62,000 bases of DNA, from the NCBI RefSeq assembly GCF_000003815.2, contig NC_049981.1:20182646-20244645 (forward strand), given 5' to 3'. The first letter of the stretch is position 1. Every line of letters starts with the position of its first letter. Source of the DNA: Branchiostoma floridae (lineage: Eukaryota > Chordata > Leptocardii > Amphioxiformes > Branchiostomatidae). The notes under the pieces were generated by a model. That model searched no databases and was not told the DNA's origin. It was given only the letters and a program-made list of their open reading frames with translations. A program made the position numbers and the translations under genes. Of the stretch, positions 11,268-24,639 are shown in pieces.

Positions 11268-14200
11268 ATGGTGTTAAGCATGCCTAAAGATAAATATGAC
11301 AACTCGAACACCAGAAATGGCCGGCGATCACACAAGATTATGTCTGCAGAGGACGTGGCGTCTGGGAAAAAATCACACTGGCCTGAACTTGAGATCACAG
11401 GTAAGAGTTGTTAACTCCTACGTGTGTGTGTGTATATGCGCACGCAACAATTATAACAGGTACAATATATGGCAATCTGTAGGTTGTCTTGATATTTTGG
11501 TATATGGATAGGTCTTTATGAGTCTTTGAAATTAGTATTTTGGGCCCTCTTGCAGATTACTATGTACTGCAACAGAACTTCCAGACTTTGTATCTTTGGA
11601 TGTGAAGATGGAATGGTCACCAATTTGAAGTGGATAGCATATCACATTTTACACAATGCAAACCTTATAGCCTGTGCTATACAATCTCTAGCTGACAGGC
11701 TGGTTGAGCCCCTTCCTGACAGTACAAGGGCTGCCAAAAGCTTTATTTAGTCAGGGCACAAACCTTGTATCGTCTACATTTTTGCGCAGGAACGATACGT
11801 AACCTCAGCCCACAGCTGTGGAGGATGAACCACCTGACTTCCCTCTACCTGAATGACAACCATCTGACCAGGCTTCCCCCCGATGTCGCCAAGCTCACCA
11901 TGCTACGATGTCTGGACCTGTCCTGCAACAAACTGAGGAGTCTACCGGCAGAACTGGGAGACCTTATCAACCTCAGGTAGTTTTTAACATATTTTTTTTA
12001 CTGTGATGACATGGTATCAAGTGGTTAGGCTAGTGGACATGGGATCAAGAAATTGGGTCCGATTTCTGGCATTCCCAGCTAGATGTTGTCTCCTTAGGAA
12101 GGGGACAGGTACCTGACTTCTGTTGGGAGGTGAAAGTTGTAGGACGGAGCAAGGATGGGCTCTGTCATCATGCCAAAGACATGGTGACAACCCACTGCCC
12201 CCTGTTGCCTCAAAAAAGGCAATGGGACATCCATTACCTTCCTTAATAAAGTGATGAAATGGCCGACATACTCACTTTTTAATAGTTATCCTGTTGTCTT
12301 AGTGGGTTAGACGTGCCTGACCTTGGTCTTAAGATACAGATGTACAGAATAGAAATTTTATGTTGCAAAGGGAACTCTAACACTTAACCTAAACGACATT
12401 TAGCAGCAAGTTCAGACCTGGGTATGACTTCTATAAGCCACTCTTGCCATGCAGGATTTCTTAGAACCTCCAGTAGGGACCCACACCACAGCAGGTTGTA
12501 CCTAAGGCATCATGTAGCTGTCAGTAAATGTCAGGCTTCTAAAGCTGGTGCCAAAAATGTTTCTGGTGGAGAAGGGATGGTAGAATAAATGTATCATAGC
12601 AAGAGCGGTCTGTCAAAGATGAACACAATATGAATTCTGTCTGTTTTGTTATGTTTTCTTGAATCCAGGATTAAGAAGCTAATTTGCATGAGGCCTTCTA
12701 CATAGCGGTACGTTTACAAGGGACAAATTCAGAGCCGTAAAACAACAACATTAAGGCATTATGAGCTTCATAGTGCCAACATAAAAAGGAATTGGGACTT
12801 ATCCCCAAGTTTTTGGTTGAACTAGCAGTAGACAGGTCTATTCAGTGTTCAAGGTTGATGGAGTTCATCCAGAAATTTTGGGTCAAAATTCATTCTAGTG
12901 TTGGTTTTGTAAAAAGATTAAGTCCTTAGGTCATAGTGTCCACCAACAGAAGACGAACTTTCAAGCTGACACTTTAAGGTATGCTAAACAAACTATGATA
13001 CAAATATACCTTGTAGTATGAAGCTAAAACTATAGAAGAAATGATATTTGATAGTACTGCAAAGACAGCAGTCGAGTACTACATGAAGAAAAGAGCCAAT
13101 CAATGGTCTGCTGCAGCCAAGACATTCTCTCTCAGAGACAAGTCACGACTCAAATAATTGAGAACATGGGATTTGAAAGACTGGTATACTTCACTGTAAC
13201 TCCCACGCAAAATTACCTGTAACGTCCATTATCTCCCAGTGGAGTAATGGCACAGGCTCTCTTGTAAGTTGTGCTGCAGTCTTTAATGAGGAGCTGTAAG
13301 TACCGCGTGGTTGTGCATTAGCACAGCGTGTTGGCTGTGTCTGATCCCAGTTAATTACTGCTCTACATTTTCCCTTTGGCTCAAATTGCTGAGTCTTTCA
13401 GCATCTTTCTCATTGTGAAGCCGGCACATTTGACGATGAGAATGTGCAAATGTGCACCATTTCTATTCTAGTATACACGAAGTCTGCTGGTAGGAGTTAA
13501 AGCTGTTGCTTAGATTGAAGCAATACTAACAAAAGACTTGATACATGTAAGCAAAATAGTTGTTTGCAGTGCAAAGTCAACAGCAGCACACATTTAACTG
13601 TTTCGAGATTTCAAAATTTGATTGTAAAAGAGATTTGATCCTGATACAGTATTTGAAATACTACTGTAAATTTAGGTAGAAATCTTAGTCCATTGATGAG
13701 GACTCAGTAGAATGGAAGGATACTGCAAGGAGCATCATTTCACTCCCAGATAATTTTGTCAGACACTTGCTTATCGCCAGCCGGAGCAATTAGTGGTTAG
13801 CAAAGCCCTGGGCTAAACAACCTGTAATGAACAATGCATCTTGTCTCAGGCTTCCAGGCCACTCAAGAACTGTGTTAAATCTACTAAATTGACAGCTGCC
13901 AGCAAGTGTCTTTCTTCCCTAGCCAGCAGCCTTAAGTGGCAATCTGTCTTTCAGGAATTTTTTTTTGTAACCAATATGTTTTTCCTTTGATTGACGCTCT
14001 TCAAAACATAACAAAGGAATATAGAAAACATCTACGGTAAGGACTATGGACAAAAATCATCCTGGACAAGAAGTTCTCTAGCTACTTGTCAGCTTGTGAA
14101 GCATTGCAACACTGGAGATCCAAAGGGTGGCTCTGTGTGTGATGTTTGCTATGAATGTATTCAACTCTGACCGGTACAGAGAAGACACTGGCCACCACAA

Positions 14201-17200
14201 CTCTGGTCGAGTTACCAGCAGGTTGATGAAAGAAAACAGAAAATTAGGCCACTTGCCAGGATATATATAAGCCCAGTACTGAACCTCATACACCGTTTAA
14301 TTTATTTTAGTGAATCTACATAGATGCTTTTGCATAGTTGTTAATCCCGAGACCCCATCACATGAATTACATATTATCGCCTAGTTTCATGTAATATGTA
14401 TACACAGCTCAGCTCATAGCTGCAAGGTGACAGCATACGTTTTAAATTTGTCTTGTTTGTGCTTGTGAATAAGATAAACCGTTGGTTTCTTGCAGGGAAC
14501 TCTTACTGAACAACAACATGCTGCGAGTGCTGCCGTACGAGCTGGGCAGACTATTCCAACTGCAGATAATGGGGCTGAATGGAAACCCGCTCTCTCACGA
14601 GATCCTCAGCATCTACGGAGAACAGAACGGAACGGCCAAGTTGTTAGCATACATGCTTGATAACTTGGCAGGTACATGTAAGGCATTTTTGTATTGCCTA
14701 ATTTGTAGGAATTAAACAAACCTGTAAAGTGGAGAAAAGGTATACAGTAGTTATCCCTGCATATACAGTAGCTATCCCTGCATCCCTTGTCAGCCAAAGT
14801 TTGACTGTAAACATTGTCAGGGCTAACATACCTGCCATCATACTTCACCTGACCGACAATAAGGGATACAATGATAAAGACTGGTGAATAATGATAATCC
14901 ATATCCAGAAGCATTGTAGGAGCAATGAACCAGTCCCAGTATTTCAGATAATAATTTGTTTTACTTGTATTGTTTAGTGTTGATAACAACAAACTTACTC
15001 GTCACTAGCCTACCCTGGACAATTTTGTAAACATGCACGTGTGCCCTCGATTTCAGAATGATTTTGTTTTTCTAACTAAAGGTGTCCTTCCCCGACCCCC
15101 ACAGTTACCCACAACTTGCCACCGCAAAGACCGTGGATAACGTTGGAGCAGCCCAACAGGTCGCGACCTCACGCCATCTTCTCGGTCATGTGCTACAACG
15201 TGCTGTGCGACAAGTACGCCACCAGACAAATCTATGGCTACTGTCCGTCCTGGGCGCTAGGGTGGGAGTACAGAAAGAAGGGGATACTACACGAGATCCT
15301 CAACTTCACAGCCGACATCATCAGTTTACAAGTAGGCAATCCCTTATGCTTGTAATTATTAGCGGAAATTTAAAGACGGGTGCAGTGCCAACTGAGATAC
15401 CCTGCCTAAAATTGAACCGGGGCCTCCCGAAATCAATTACCATAACACGAGGCTGCTACCAGTTGAGCTATAGAGACATCCCAAATGCAGCAGTGCTTAG
15501 CATCTATTTTTTTTGTCGATTATGCACACAGAATAGTGTTGTGCATAAAGGTTGATACAATGTTACTTTCAATTGTTGACAAGGTTCTGACTCCCTGTGT
15601 CTTTATTGTGACAGGAAGTAGAAACAGAACAGTATCACACGTTCTTCCTTCCGGAGCTGAGACAGCACGGGTATGATGGAATTTTCAGCCCCAAGTCTCG
15701 AGCCAAGACAATGGGTGACACAGAGAAGAAATACGTAGATGGTTGTGCCATCTTCTTCAAGACTAATAAGTAAGTATGCCTTCACGTTGAGTTTGGTATT
15801 AAAAAGAAGTGAACTGATGGCACCTGAAAGGTCTCTCCAAAGTGGTCAATGGTCAAATATCCTAGATGCCCAGAAGTGGTCTCTTGGCCTTGCACTAAAA
15901 AAAAATGGTTTTAACAATCCTTTGAACAATGTTTTGTTCACTTACTTGATGACAGGTTCCAGCTGGTAAAAGAACACTTGGTTGAGTTTAACAAGATGGC
16001 GATGGAAAACGCGGAAGGCTCGGCAGACATGCTGAACAGGGTCATGACCAAGGACAACATCGGCATCGCCGCTCTGCTCGAAACCAAGGATGGCTTTGCA
16101 GAAACGTCAGGTACCCAGACTCACTTTTACTTCATGTTGATAACAAGTTGCTGGCAAGAGATTTGTTATTTAGACTCCAGGACCCCATTCCCACTCACAG
16201 CTTCCAGTCCATGCATTCCCAGAAAAGGTCAAGAAGACCAAGAGATCCACACTTTTCCAGCTCTCAGTAGTTTTTCAGTTGCTGAAACTGGCTCGACATA
16301 AAAGTTTCATTTTCATAAACAATGTAGCACCTTAAACAAGTACAGGGGATGTCATTATCTTGAGCCTATATATAACTGTCACCTGTCAACATCAACAACA
16401 TTGTAGTCAACATCATAAGTCACATGATGAGAGAAATCCAAAACGAAATCAGAATCCCTGCTTTGAAAAGAGGCAGAGAGAATTTTTACAAGCACCCCAA
16501 AATTAGCAAACTTTCCTTGTGTGTAATGATTAAAATATTTCCTTCTGGGCCCCTCTGCAGCCTACCCACCTGAAGTAAATCCAAGGCAGCTCGTTCTGGT
16601 GGCCAACGCCCACATGCACTGGGACCCGGAGTTCTCAGACGTCAAGATCATCCAGACGATGATGTTCATGAGCGCGCTGAAGAACATCATGGAGGAGGCC
16701 TGTCACAGTTTCAGGCCCGGCTCCTCCAACAAGATGGACATCAGCAACGTACCCGTCATCTTCTGTGGGGATCTCAATTCCTTACCAGACTCAGGTACAA
16801 GGACTGGTGTTTGTTTTGCTTACCTGGTAAACTACCCCTTGGTGTAACACACCAGGTTTGTATTGAAGAGTACAAGCTGCATATTCTGATTTATTTAATC
16901 CACTCACACTGGGATGCACCTCTACTCTTATTGAAAACTATGGTGGGTTCTTTGACTTGCTTGTGGTCCTAAAAGATTTTTGATTTATGTTTATAACTTT
17001 CAAGTTATCTATTGCTGAATAAAATTTCTCTCTTTTGTGAAAGATACAAGAAATGTGCTGACAGTTGGATTGCTTACCAATGATTGACAATCAGTAACAC
17101 AGATAATAAACCCCACTGTTTGATCTTGAACCTCACTTTAGCATGACACTTTCTCCGTCTTGCAGGTGTGGTAGAATACCTGGCGACAGGTCGAATATCA

Positions 17201-17575
17201 ACATCGCATCTGGACTTTAAGGAGTTGGCGTACAGCGAGTGTCTGGGGAACTTCAGCTGTGCCGACCACAAGCCCAGCGAAGTCACCCATTCCTTCAAGC
17301 TGAAGCAGGCGTACGAGAGCGACATCCTCCCCCACACCAACTACACGTTCGACTTCAAGGGCGTGATCGACTACATCTTCCACTCGGAACTGCTGACGTG
17401 CCTCGGAGTGCTGGGCCCGTACGATCCTCACTACTTCTCGGAGAACAAGATCATCGGATGCCCCCATCCACACATTCCATCAGACCACATCCCTCTGCTC
17501 TCGGAGTTCGAGTTGCAGCTTCCCTACGGCCCCCTGAATGGCCTCCCCAACGGCCTGCACATAGCCCGGAGATAA
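11268..17575 (+). CDS. CNOT6L: CCR4-NOT transcription complex subunit 6 / 6-like, poly(A) deadenylase
   Basis: Mg2+-dependent 3'-5' exonuclease that shortens mRNA poly(A) tails in the cytoplasmic CCR4-NOT complex. Coding exons: 11,280-11,400, 11,790-11,976, 14,496-14,671, 15,105-15,331, 15,615-15,769, 15,956-16,110, 16,561-16,794 and 17,166-17,575; all have GT-AG borders and compatible phases, giving 554 residues (vertebrate family members are about 555). The start MPKDKYD at 11,280 matches the vertebrate MPKEKYD start; an in-frame ATG lies four codons upstream at 11,268, preceded by an in-frame TAA. Residues about 45-150 are leucine-rich repeats (LTSLYLNDNHLTRLP, LDLSCNKLRSLPAEL), which in the family dock CNOT7/8. 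From about residue 185 follows the exonuclease-endonuclease-phosphatase domain with Glu238 (SLQEVETEQY), Asp411 and Asn413 (GDLNSLPDS), Asp487 (FDFKGVIDYIF) and His526 (PSDH). All catalytic residues are present. It is probably the single lancelet gene corresponding to both vertebrate CNOT6 and CNOT6L. Confidence 0.96.
12010..12243 (+). mobile_element. tRNA-derived SINE, family A
   Basis: A-box-like AAGTGGTTAGGCTAGTGG is followed by a B-box-like GGGTCCGATTTC and then a body containing CTAGATGTTGTCTCCTTAGG and GATGGGCT. The body matches the reverse complement of 31,735-31,968 in order. It lies in CNOT6 intron 2, in the same orientation as the gene. Confidence 0.6.
12244..14495. other. Remainder of CNOT6 intron 2
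   Basis: No exon, gene or bounded repeat was recognised between the SINE and the next coding exon. The acceptor TTTCTTGCAG ends at 14,495. Confidence 0.6.
14672..15104. other. CNOT6 intron 3
   Basis: The intron starts GTACAT and ends CCCCCACAG. It contains a short direct repeat of a TATACAGTAGYTATCCCTGCAT unit near 14,739-14,782 and nothing else notable. Confidence 0.7.
15361..15482 (-). mobile_element. tRNA-derived SINE, family B
   Basis: On the minus strand, TAGCTCAACTGGTAGCAGCC is a good A box and GGTTCAATTTTAGG a B box, followed by GGGTATCTCAGTTGG. The same order occurs on the minus strand at 61,541-61,730. Confidence 0.6.
16111..16560. other. CNOT6 intron 6
   Basis: This 450-base intron, GTACCC to CCTCTGCAG, has no recognised repeat or exon. 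Confidence 0.7.
16843..16960. repeat. Interspersed repeat shared with 54,461-54,570
   Basis: It contains TAACACACCAGGTTTGTATT followed by GAAGAGTACAAG, then CCACTCACA and GGTGGGTTCTTT, in the same order and orientation as at 54,461-54,570. It lies in CNOT6 intron 7. The class is unknown. Confidence 0.5.
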
Positions 17576-20500
17576 CACTGCTCCCCCCACCCGCATACCC
17601 GTTGCTTTCCCAAGCAAACGGAACCAAGGCAGTGGCGTTTGGATGTGGTACCAACTGCAGTAGCTGTACTTGTAGATATAGATGAATTCAAAGCCCAGGC
17701 AGCTGACCCTTTTTGGGCTCTTAGCATAGGCAAGCCGACATGTTGCCCTTGCGTGATTTTTATCACTGAATCATGTTTGTGTACATAAGAGGAATTGGCT
17801 GTAACCACGTGTTGAGGATATTTTATGGTTTATCTATAGAAATTGTCTGTGGGCTGTGATGACTAGTTGTACATACGGAATAAGCTTGCATGCATCCTTT
17901 GATGTCTTTAGGTACACGTTGTTCCTTCGTGACGGAGCCAGATCTCCTTTTTTGGCTGAGAAATCTGCTGAGCTTTGCACAAAGAATTGCTTTTCTGCTC
18001 TCCTGAAACAAACAACTCGATCTTGGTCCAATCTGTATCCAGTAAGTTCTGAGTAAAGACCTGTAAATAATAGCTAGCTCATGACACTCCCCCGCCCTCC
18101 ACCTAGGAACAACGGGTACGTCTCAGGTATAACCTCCAATGGCCACTGCCTCATGGCTCGTACTACTTGTACAGACAGGACTTGACCAGTATGTAAATCC
18201 ATGGTTGTGTACCATATGGTTTTTGAGGAAAAAGGATGATAATGATGATGAGACGGCTTTGCTTTACTTCTGAATTCCCAGCCACTGGCAGGGAGCCAAT
18301 CGTGGACTTGGGGGTCATAAAGGGGATGTGTTGGAGGTCTTGGAGTGCCATGTCACTGTCGAACCCCATTCAGAACATAACTGGTTTAGAAGATAACCCC
18401 ATGTATACCCTCAGCATGGAAGTAGCACTGCATTGTTTCCCAGAGTGTTTAAACTCCTTGACTTTGGTGTTAACCCCAAACCTGATGATGTTTATTTCTA
18501 CAGAATACGTTTCGAAAATTAATTTTACCAATGGCCATATCCTAAAGACTCGTATGTTGCATTGACAAAATGATAGTTGGTACTTAAATTAGCACTAGTA
18601 ACAGGGAGTTCCAAATTGTATTGGAATGTTTCCCAAATACTAGAAACACCCTCCATCCTTGGCACTCTGTATTCAAAACCTGCATTGTCAGACATAAAAC
18701 AGACAATTTAAAATAGTATCTAAGGTGCCTGGCTATGTCTTAGTGTCCTCTTCTTATTACCCCTATATCTGCAGACTTGACTACACCTTGCGCGCTGGAC
18801 GTTGCCAAGGTCTACTCTTGTTTGCATCTTAAGTGTCTTTGCTCTCAGGTTTTATTCTTTACTGTCGCCAAGTCAAATTTTCAGACTTGTTTGGTTGTTT
18901 CTCGTATTAGACTTTCATATTTCTGCTAACCACTGTTAAAACAAGCAATTCTGAGGTCAGTCCCAAGAATCTGACCATTCACAGCTTTGCTCAGTTCAAA
19001 ATGCTAGACACCTCCAAACCAGAAGCACTTTTTAAGACCACCTGATCCATTAAAATGTGAGCAAACCACTATCGTATTAAGAAGGGCATTGCTAATACTG
19101 CATATCTAGGCACCCATTGTGACATTTTGGAATACATGTTTTTCCTTTATGGGGAGACAGTGGCAGCCTCCAGACCTCTTGGGTGAACTTGACCGAACCA
19201 CTCTATATGTTACCAGTTGTACAGTGATCTTGCATCTTGTAGTTTTATTGGTGTAACTTTGTACTGGACTGTAACTAGCATTGCATTTTGGGGGGTTTAC
19301 ACGGAGCAGAGGGGAAAGGTATGGGTGCGAGACTGCCCAGCAGTCGGCCCATCGTCACCACCTCTCTGTGTGTGAATCTGTCATTTGGAAACGGTGCTTC
19401 TCTTTTTGTTTTCCTGTGTTCTGTGTTGAGTGAAACGAATAGGTACACAGTGGGGCCAAATTTGTGAACAGAACTTTCACATCCATGGACATTCTCAGAC
19501 TCTTTCTGGCTACCTTCATCAACAACATATTGCTCAAAATTTGTCATGCAAGCCAAAGCTTTGTATTTCAGTTAACATAGCACGCCTGCATTATGTACCA
19601 CCCAGTGACATGTTTCCATTGGGCTTTAACAAACATAGAAGCATTTTCAGGCTGTAAAAACTCCTAGAAATATTTTCTTCTGTCCATGTCTAGCAGAGTC
19701 ATTTCCCACTGCTGTAATCGTTGTGAAAGTTCTGTCACTACCACGGCGCGGTCGCGTCGCCACCTACTGACAGGTTCCAAGCTGCTTTATGAAAAATGTT
19801 TGAAGAGGCAGCAGTGTTGTGCTTTGCTGAATCTCACAGCCCCATGCTTCAGAAATCCTCTACTTTTTGTAACTTTTACCTCCCTTTTTGACCATGTAAT
19901 TGTACCGCAAATTGTGTTGTGTTGCACGTCAAGATGGAATTTTAGACAATGTGATGTGGTTCTTATACTTGTGGTGTAAATGAAATTGAGACAGATTTTT
20001 CCATTGCTGAGTAGTTCCTAAAATTATTGTGAAGAAACCACCTCAACCAGCATCCTTTGCTGTAAGGTCAAAGGTTAGCATCTGGCACTCCTGTAATTTA
20101 GTGGGGACTTTGAAAGTAGGGCAAAAAAGGCAGCTATAAAAGAAATACACAGAGGTAAAGTTTGGGCACCAAGCACTTGTTTGGGATGGTGCAGCAATGG
20201 AAGGATAACATGTTCTATGTGTGAAACATTGGTAACAATTAGAATTCAGCATTTCTCTGTGACAAGGTTTGCTGGAAATGTTCCAGAGAAATGGACAAAG
20301 TTGTCTACCTGGAGGACTTGGGTTCATTGGGAATGTTTCGAGTATGTCCTTGAAGAACTGAGAATGTTTTCTTAGTTGTGAACTGTTGTAAGTCCTTGGC
20401 AAGTTTCCTCCACCAGGGAATGGTTTGACATTGCTCTCTATGTGTTCTGCTTCATTCATGGACATAATGCATGTAGAGCGCTTGCTTGTATCAATCTAGC

Positions 20501-21955
20501 ACTTGTTGTATGTTTCTCATCTGTCAAATCAACAGCAAAAACATAAGAACCAAAATGTACAGCAAGAGATTTTGATAATACTTGATTGGTGGCTGGCAAT
20601 CACTCATGTTCCCTGGTGGCTGTAGCTTAGCCAAGGATGTGGCTGCCAATCAAACACTGGTAGCTTCCTATGGCTAGTTGAACCATACCTTAATCCTGTG
20701 AACTTGGTAATTTTCCTCACACTGAACACTAGCTTATTTTTTATGAAAGACGAGTGTAAGTTCTGGACCCCAGATCATGTATGAAGGCAACTTCTGTATA
20801 GTCATCACCTGGCATGTGTGGGAAATTACCAAGGAAAACTATGTTCCTGTAGCAATATAAGTAATTAGAATATTAATACTCTAAAACCTCTGGACCACTT
20901 GCTAAGTTTGCCAAAATTGAATTGGAGCTGGATTTTTAAAAGAATTGTTAGAGGGTGTTTTAGACCAAGAGACTGAAATGATGCAGATATGTTCAAGTTG
21001 AAGTCCATGTGTGTTAGCCTTGGAAAAATGGAAACAACTTTGGATGTTTATAAATCTGGATTGTTTCAGTCTCATGTATTGGGCATGGGCACACCCAGGG
21101 TCTGTAGGATGGAGTCCTGGCTTTGTCCAAACCCAGGGTACTAAATCCTTTGGAAAGAGTAATGGGAAAGCCGTTGATGTGGTTGGTAGTTTTACAGAGA
21201 TGTGATGACGAGTGTGAAGACTCCCGTTTGTGTTTGGTTGCTACCCAGCACCGCATGTGGAGTCCTGATGGGATAAAATGTCAGGGACTTGATTTTTGTG
21301 ATGGGACAAAAGATGGGAGGATTTGGTTGACTTTTGAAGCATTCTATGTGAATCTCTACTTACTCTGAAGCAAGCCTTTTTACAACAAACGCACCATATC
21401 ATTGAGGGGCAACAACTTTTCCATAAAGTAGATGGAACTTTGTCAAGGAAATATAAATACATAGAAAATATACATATGTAATGTTGTATTTTAATGTAAA
21501 TTTGTACGAAATTATTTTTGGAGAAAAAAAGGCCAAAAATTGTACAACATTGGGTGCCAGTATCTGGCATCACTTCTAAGGCATGTATGTATTTATATGG
21601 CTTGTGGTATGAACAGCTCTCAGCCCCTCTGTGTACAATATTCGATATTATATTGCTAACAAAAGATTAGCACAAACCTGGCTACCATTTGCTGCAGGCT
21701 AGCAGTTATTTTAACTTTGATATCTACCCATTCTACTATTTTTGTTNNNNNNNNNNNNNNNNNNNNNNNNNNNNNNNNNNNNNNNNNNNNNNNNNNNNNN
21801 NNNNNNNNNNNNNNNNNNNNNNNNNNNNNNNNNNNNNNNNNNNNNNTACCATTTGCTGCAGGCTAGCAGTTATTTTAACTTGATTATCTACCAATTCTAC
21901 TATTTTGTTCTAGCAGGAGGTAATGCTTCCTAATAAAGATATTTGAAATTTTTGA
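17576..21955 (+). other. Inferred CNOT6 3' UTR
   Basis: After the stop at 17,573-17,575 there are about 4.4 kb without a recognisable gene; the first good AATAAA on this strand outside introns is at 21,932-21,937. CNOT6-family genes in vertebrates have long 3' UTRs, so a long UTR ending near 21,955 is plausible, but earlier cleavage is possible (for example ATTAAA near 19,050). An N gap at 21,747-21,846 lies inside. Confidence 0.35.
21747..21846. other. Assembly gap (100 N) flanked by duplicated sequence
   Basis: About 64 bases to the left (21,683-21,746) and right (21,847-21,910) of the gap are nearly the same sequence, starting TACCATTTGCTGCAGGCTAG. Two contig ends may overlap and have been left unmerged. 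Confidence 0.8.
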
Positions 21956-22849
21956 GTTGACCAATGGGAAACTTTCAGACAATTTTCAAAGAATTCTATT
22001 GGCTTAAGCCAGCAGCCAATGGTGATCTTGAGTGGGTTTGTGCCTCATTATTTAGCATTGCGTAGTTTGCTGTACAAGAGTTTCCTTAGCTATGGAATAT
22101 TTGATTGTAGCTAATTTTAAAGTTGTATCAAGTAAAATTTATGTTTTCATTTCTGTAACGTTAGTCATTTGAAGTTTTTAAAGTCACTTGGGCACATTTT
22201 GGTATTGTAACTGTGTCAGGATTCATTAAAAAGGACCTGGGATCAGTATAACTTGAAGTGGGCCAAGCCTAAACCTTCCACCCCCCGTGGAACCACCTTG
22301 GTATTGTCCCACAATGTAATCTGGGACCACAGCACCTCATGCACGGGGATGTACAGCATAGGTTTCATAATTACCTAGTGTAAGGGATAAGGCTGGCAGG
22401 GTGAATTTTTTGTGTTTGTGCAGAATCATTATCTTACAAGGTGTATCTGATACTGGACTTCATTGTGATCTTTTCCACAGAATAAAACCCTCCAAAGGAA
22501 AATGCAAATATAACCATTTGTTCCAGTCTTCATTACTTCCATGAAATTTAACTTTTGAGTGTATCTGTGTGCGTGTGTCTGCGTTTCCTGATATTTGAAG
22601 AAGTTATGAACCTCTTGATGGATTGTAATATCATTTGAGTTCATCTGTGATGGTAATCAACATTATTAACATGTGATTTTGGGCCCCCTAGTGTGTGACC
22701 TTGGGACTATAGTAGAATGTGGTTATTTGTATCTCCTGTCTTGAAAATGCTATGGTCTTGGTTTTTGTTGTTGATAGGTATTCAGGTCAAGCACTAGTAG
22801 AAGAGAATGAGATAAAAATTTGCAGCTTGACTTAATAATTTTTGCATGT

Positions 22850-23057
22850 AACGCTAGTTCACCTATATCCGCAGGGTAACCTATATTCGTTGTGTTTACC
22901 CACAAGGTATTAAGGGATATCAAGTCGACGGATGGTGGTTTCAAGTTGTAATATGTTATTAACTATTGTAGTTTGAAACTATCGTCCGTCGACTTGATAT
23001 CCTTAGCTTTGAAAGCAACGGATATAGGTTACCCTACGGATAAAGGTGAACTAACAT
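22850..23057. mobile_element. Palindromic MITE
   Basis: The left arm TAGTTCACCTATATCCGCAG continues GGTAACCTATATTCGTTG; the right arm is its near-complement (CAACGGATATAGG, TTACCCTACGG, GGTGAACTAAC). Further in, GATATCAAGTCGACGGA at 22,916-22,932 pairs with TCCGTCGACTTGATATC near 22,985-23,001. Nearly the whole 208 bases can fold on itself. No target duplication could be assigned. Confidence 0.75.
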
Positions 23058-23250
23058 TACCATTACCCATGTAGCACGGAACCATTGAGGCTCACAGCCA
23101 TACTTCTCACATTACCTGCTAGTTCTTGCTCTATGATCAGTAAATGATTGGCCGGACAGTATTCTGTACATCCAATCTTACAACCTTGTGACGATCCACA
23201 CAAATTGACACTTTTGAGGGGGCCCAAACCTCCACTTCTTTCTAATCCCT

Positions 23251-23350
23251 NNNNNNNNNNNNNNNNNNNNNNNNNNNNNNNNNNNNNNNNNNNNNNNNNN
23301 NNNNNNNNNNNNNNNNNNNNNNNNNNNNNNNNNNNNNNNNNNNNNNNNNN
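23251..23350. other. Assembly gap (100 N)
   Basis: A run of exactly 100 N, probably of unknown true size. Confidence 0.95.
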
Positions 23351-24539
23351 GTTCTTCTACAACTAAACATGTGTGTACACAATGTTAATGTGTCATATTC
23401 ATGTTCCCAGTTCATACTATTTAAGCCTTTCAAGTCATTTCCAGACTGTAAAACATTGCTATACACATCAACTGTCCATTAAGTTTATCTTATGAAATAC
23501 TGCACAGTACAAGGCAATTACTTCTCTTTGCTTTTTTTGCAACTTAATACGGCTTATGCTTATGCATACTGCGACCAAGTGTTGCCAAGACGAGGTGTAT
23601 GGATCTAAAGCACCCCCTAGCAGCTCACTAAAGGACTCCACAATACCTGTAGTGCTGCATTTAATATTTTCAACCACTTCATGATGCTTTTGAGCCAAGG
23701 TTGTGTGCAAGGAAAAACTGTTCAAAATATAAGTGCCTTGAATAATGTGATGTGTGCACTTCACCAGTCTTACAACAAAGCAAGGACACAACAGCAGACG
23801 AATTTCAAACATTACTTTACTTTACAACCTATGTTCACTGAAATAAATACATGTACAATCAGATATGTACGTCAAACTGAACAATATCTCAATTTAACAC
23901 TTCAAACAGTTCATGCAGAGTAGTATTATTTCTTCTAAGTTACTCTGTTACAATGTTTGTTGAAGAGAAATTTTCACTTGCCAAATTTGATTTCCTGTAC
24001 AACTCAAAAAGTACATTTCATAAAACTATCCAACGTCTCTTTCCAATGACGTGTCATGTCCTGTCAGAGATTTCTTTAGTATATTTGTACACAATCAATT
24101 GTATTATTCAAAGCATTATCAAAAAGAATTATCTTGTCTTTGCAATTTTATATCCCTGGTTTCAAGAGACAAAACACAAGGAAAAAAGATTTTCTGATTC
24201 AAAACTGGTGGGTTCATTTTTCTGTAGACATTTTTAGCAGTACCGTCCACTGCCTTTGTAGAGCTAAATGAAATAAAATGAAGGACAGAGAAGTACTTGT
24301 ATCCTTCAAAACCATAATTGTCCAAAATACACAACTCACAAAATATCACTGTTAAAAAAAAAAAGAGAATTTTTTCTATGGTTTTGGGAACACTAATCAA
24401 ACACTTTTGGGAACACTAATCAAAAACTGAAATCAACAAGATATATAATAATTCATAAGCAGAATTCTATAAGGAAAGAAAAACATCAATAAGTTACTTC
24501 AATGCTACATTTTAAAAAGTTCCAATCAACAAAACTTGC

Positions 24540-24639
24540 NNNNNNNNNNNNNNNNNNNNNNNNNNNNNNNNNNNNNNNNNNNNNNNNNNNNNNNNNNNNN
24601 NNNNNNNNNNNNNNNNNNNNNNNNNNNNNNNNNNNNNNN
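24540..24639. other. Assembly gap (100 N)
   Basis: A run of exactly 100 N, probably of unknown true size. Confidence 0.95.

Noticed and set aside
15082-15555. 157-codon open frame on the plus strand
   Set aside because: It overlaps a CNOT6 exon in another frame and runs into a SINE; the exon frame with the deadenylase motifs is the real one.
20043-20465. 140-codon open frame on the minus strand
   Set aside because: It lies in the probable CNOT6 3' UTR, has no domain, no splice partners and low-complexity-free but random-looking composition; chance is the simplest reading.
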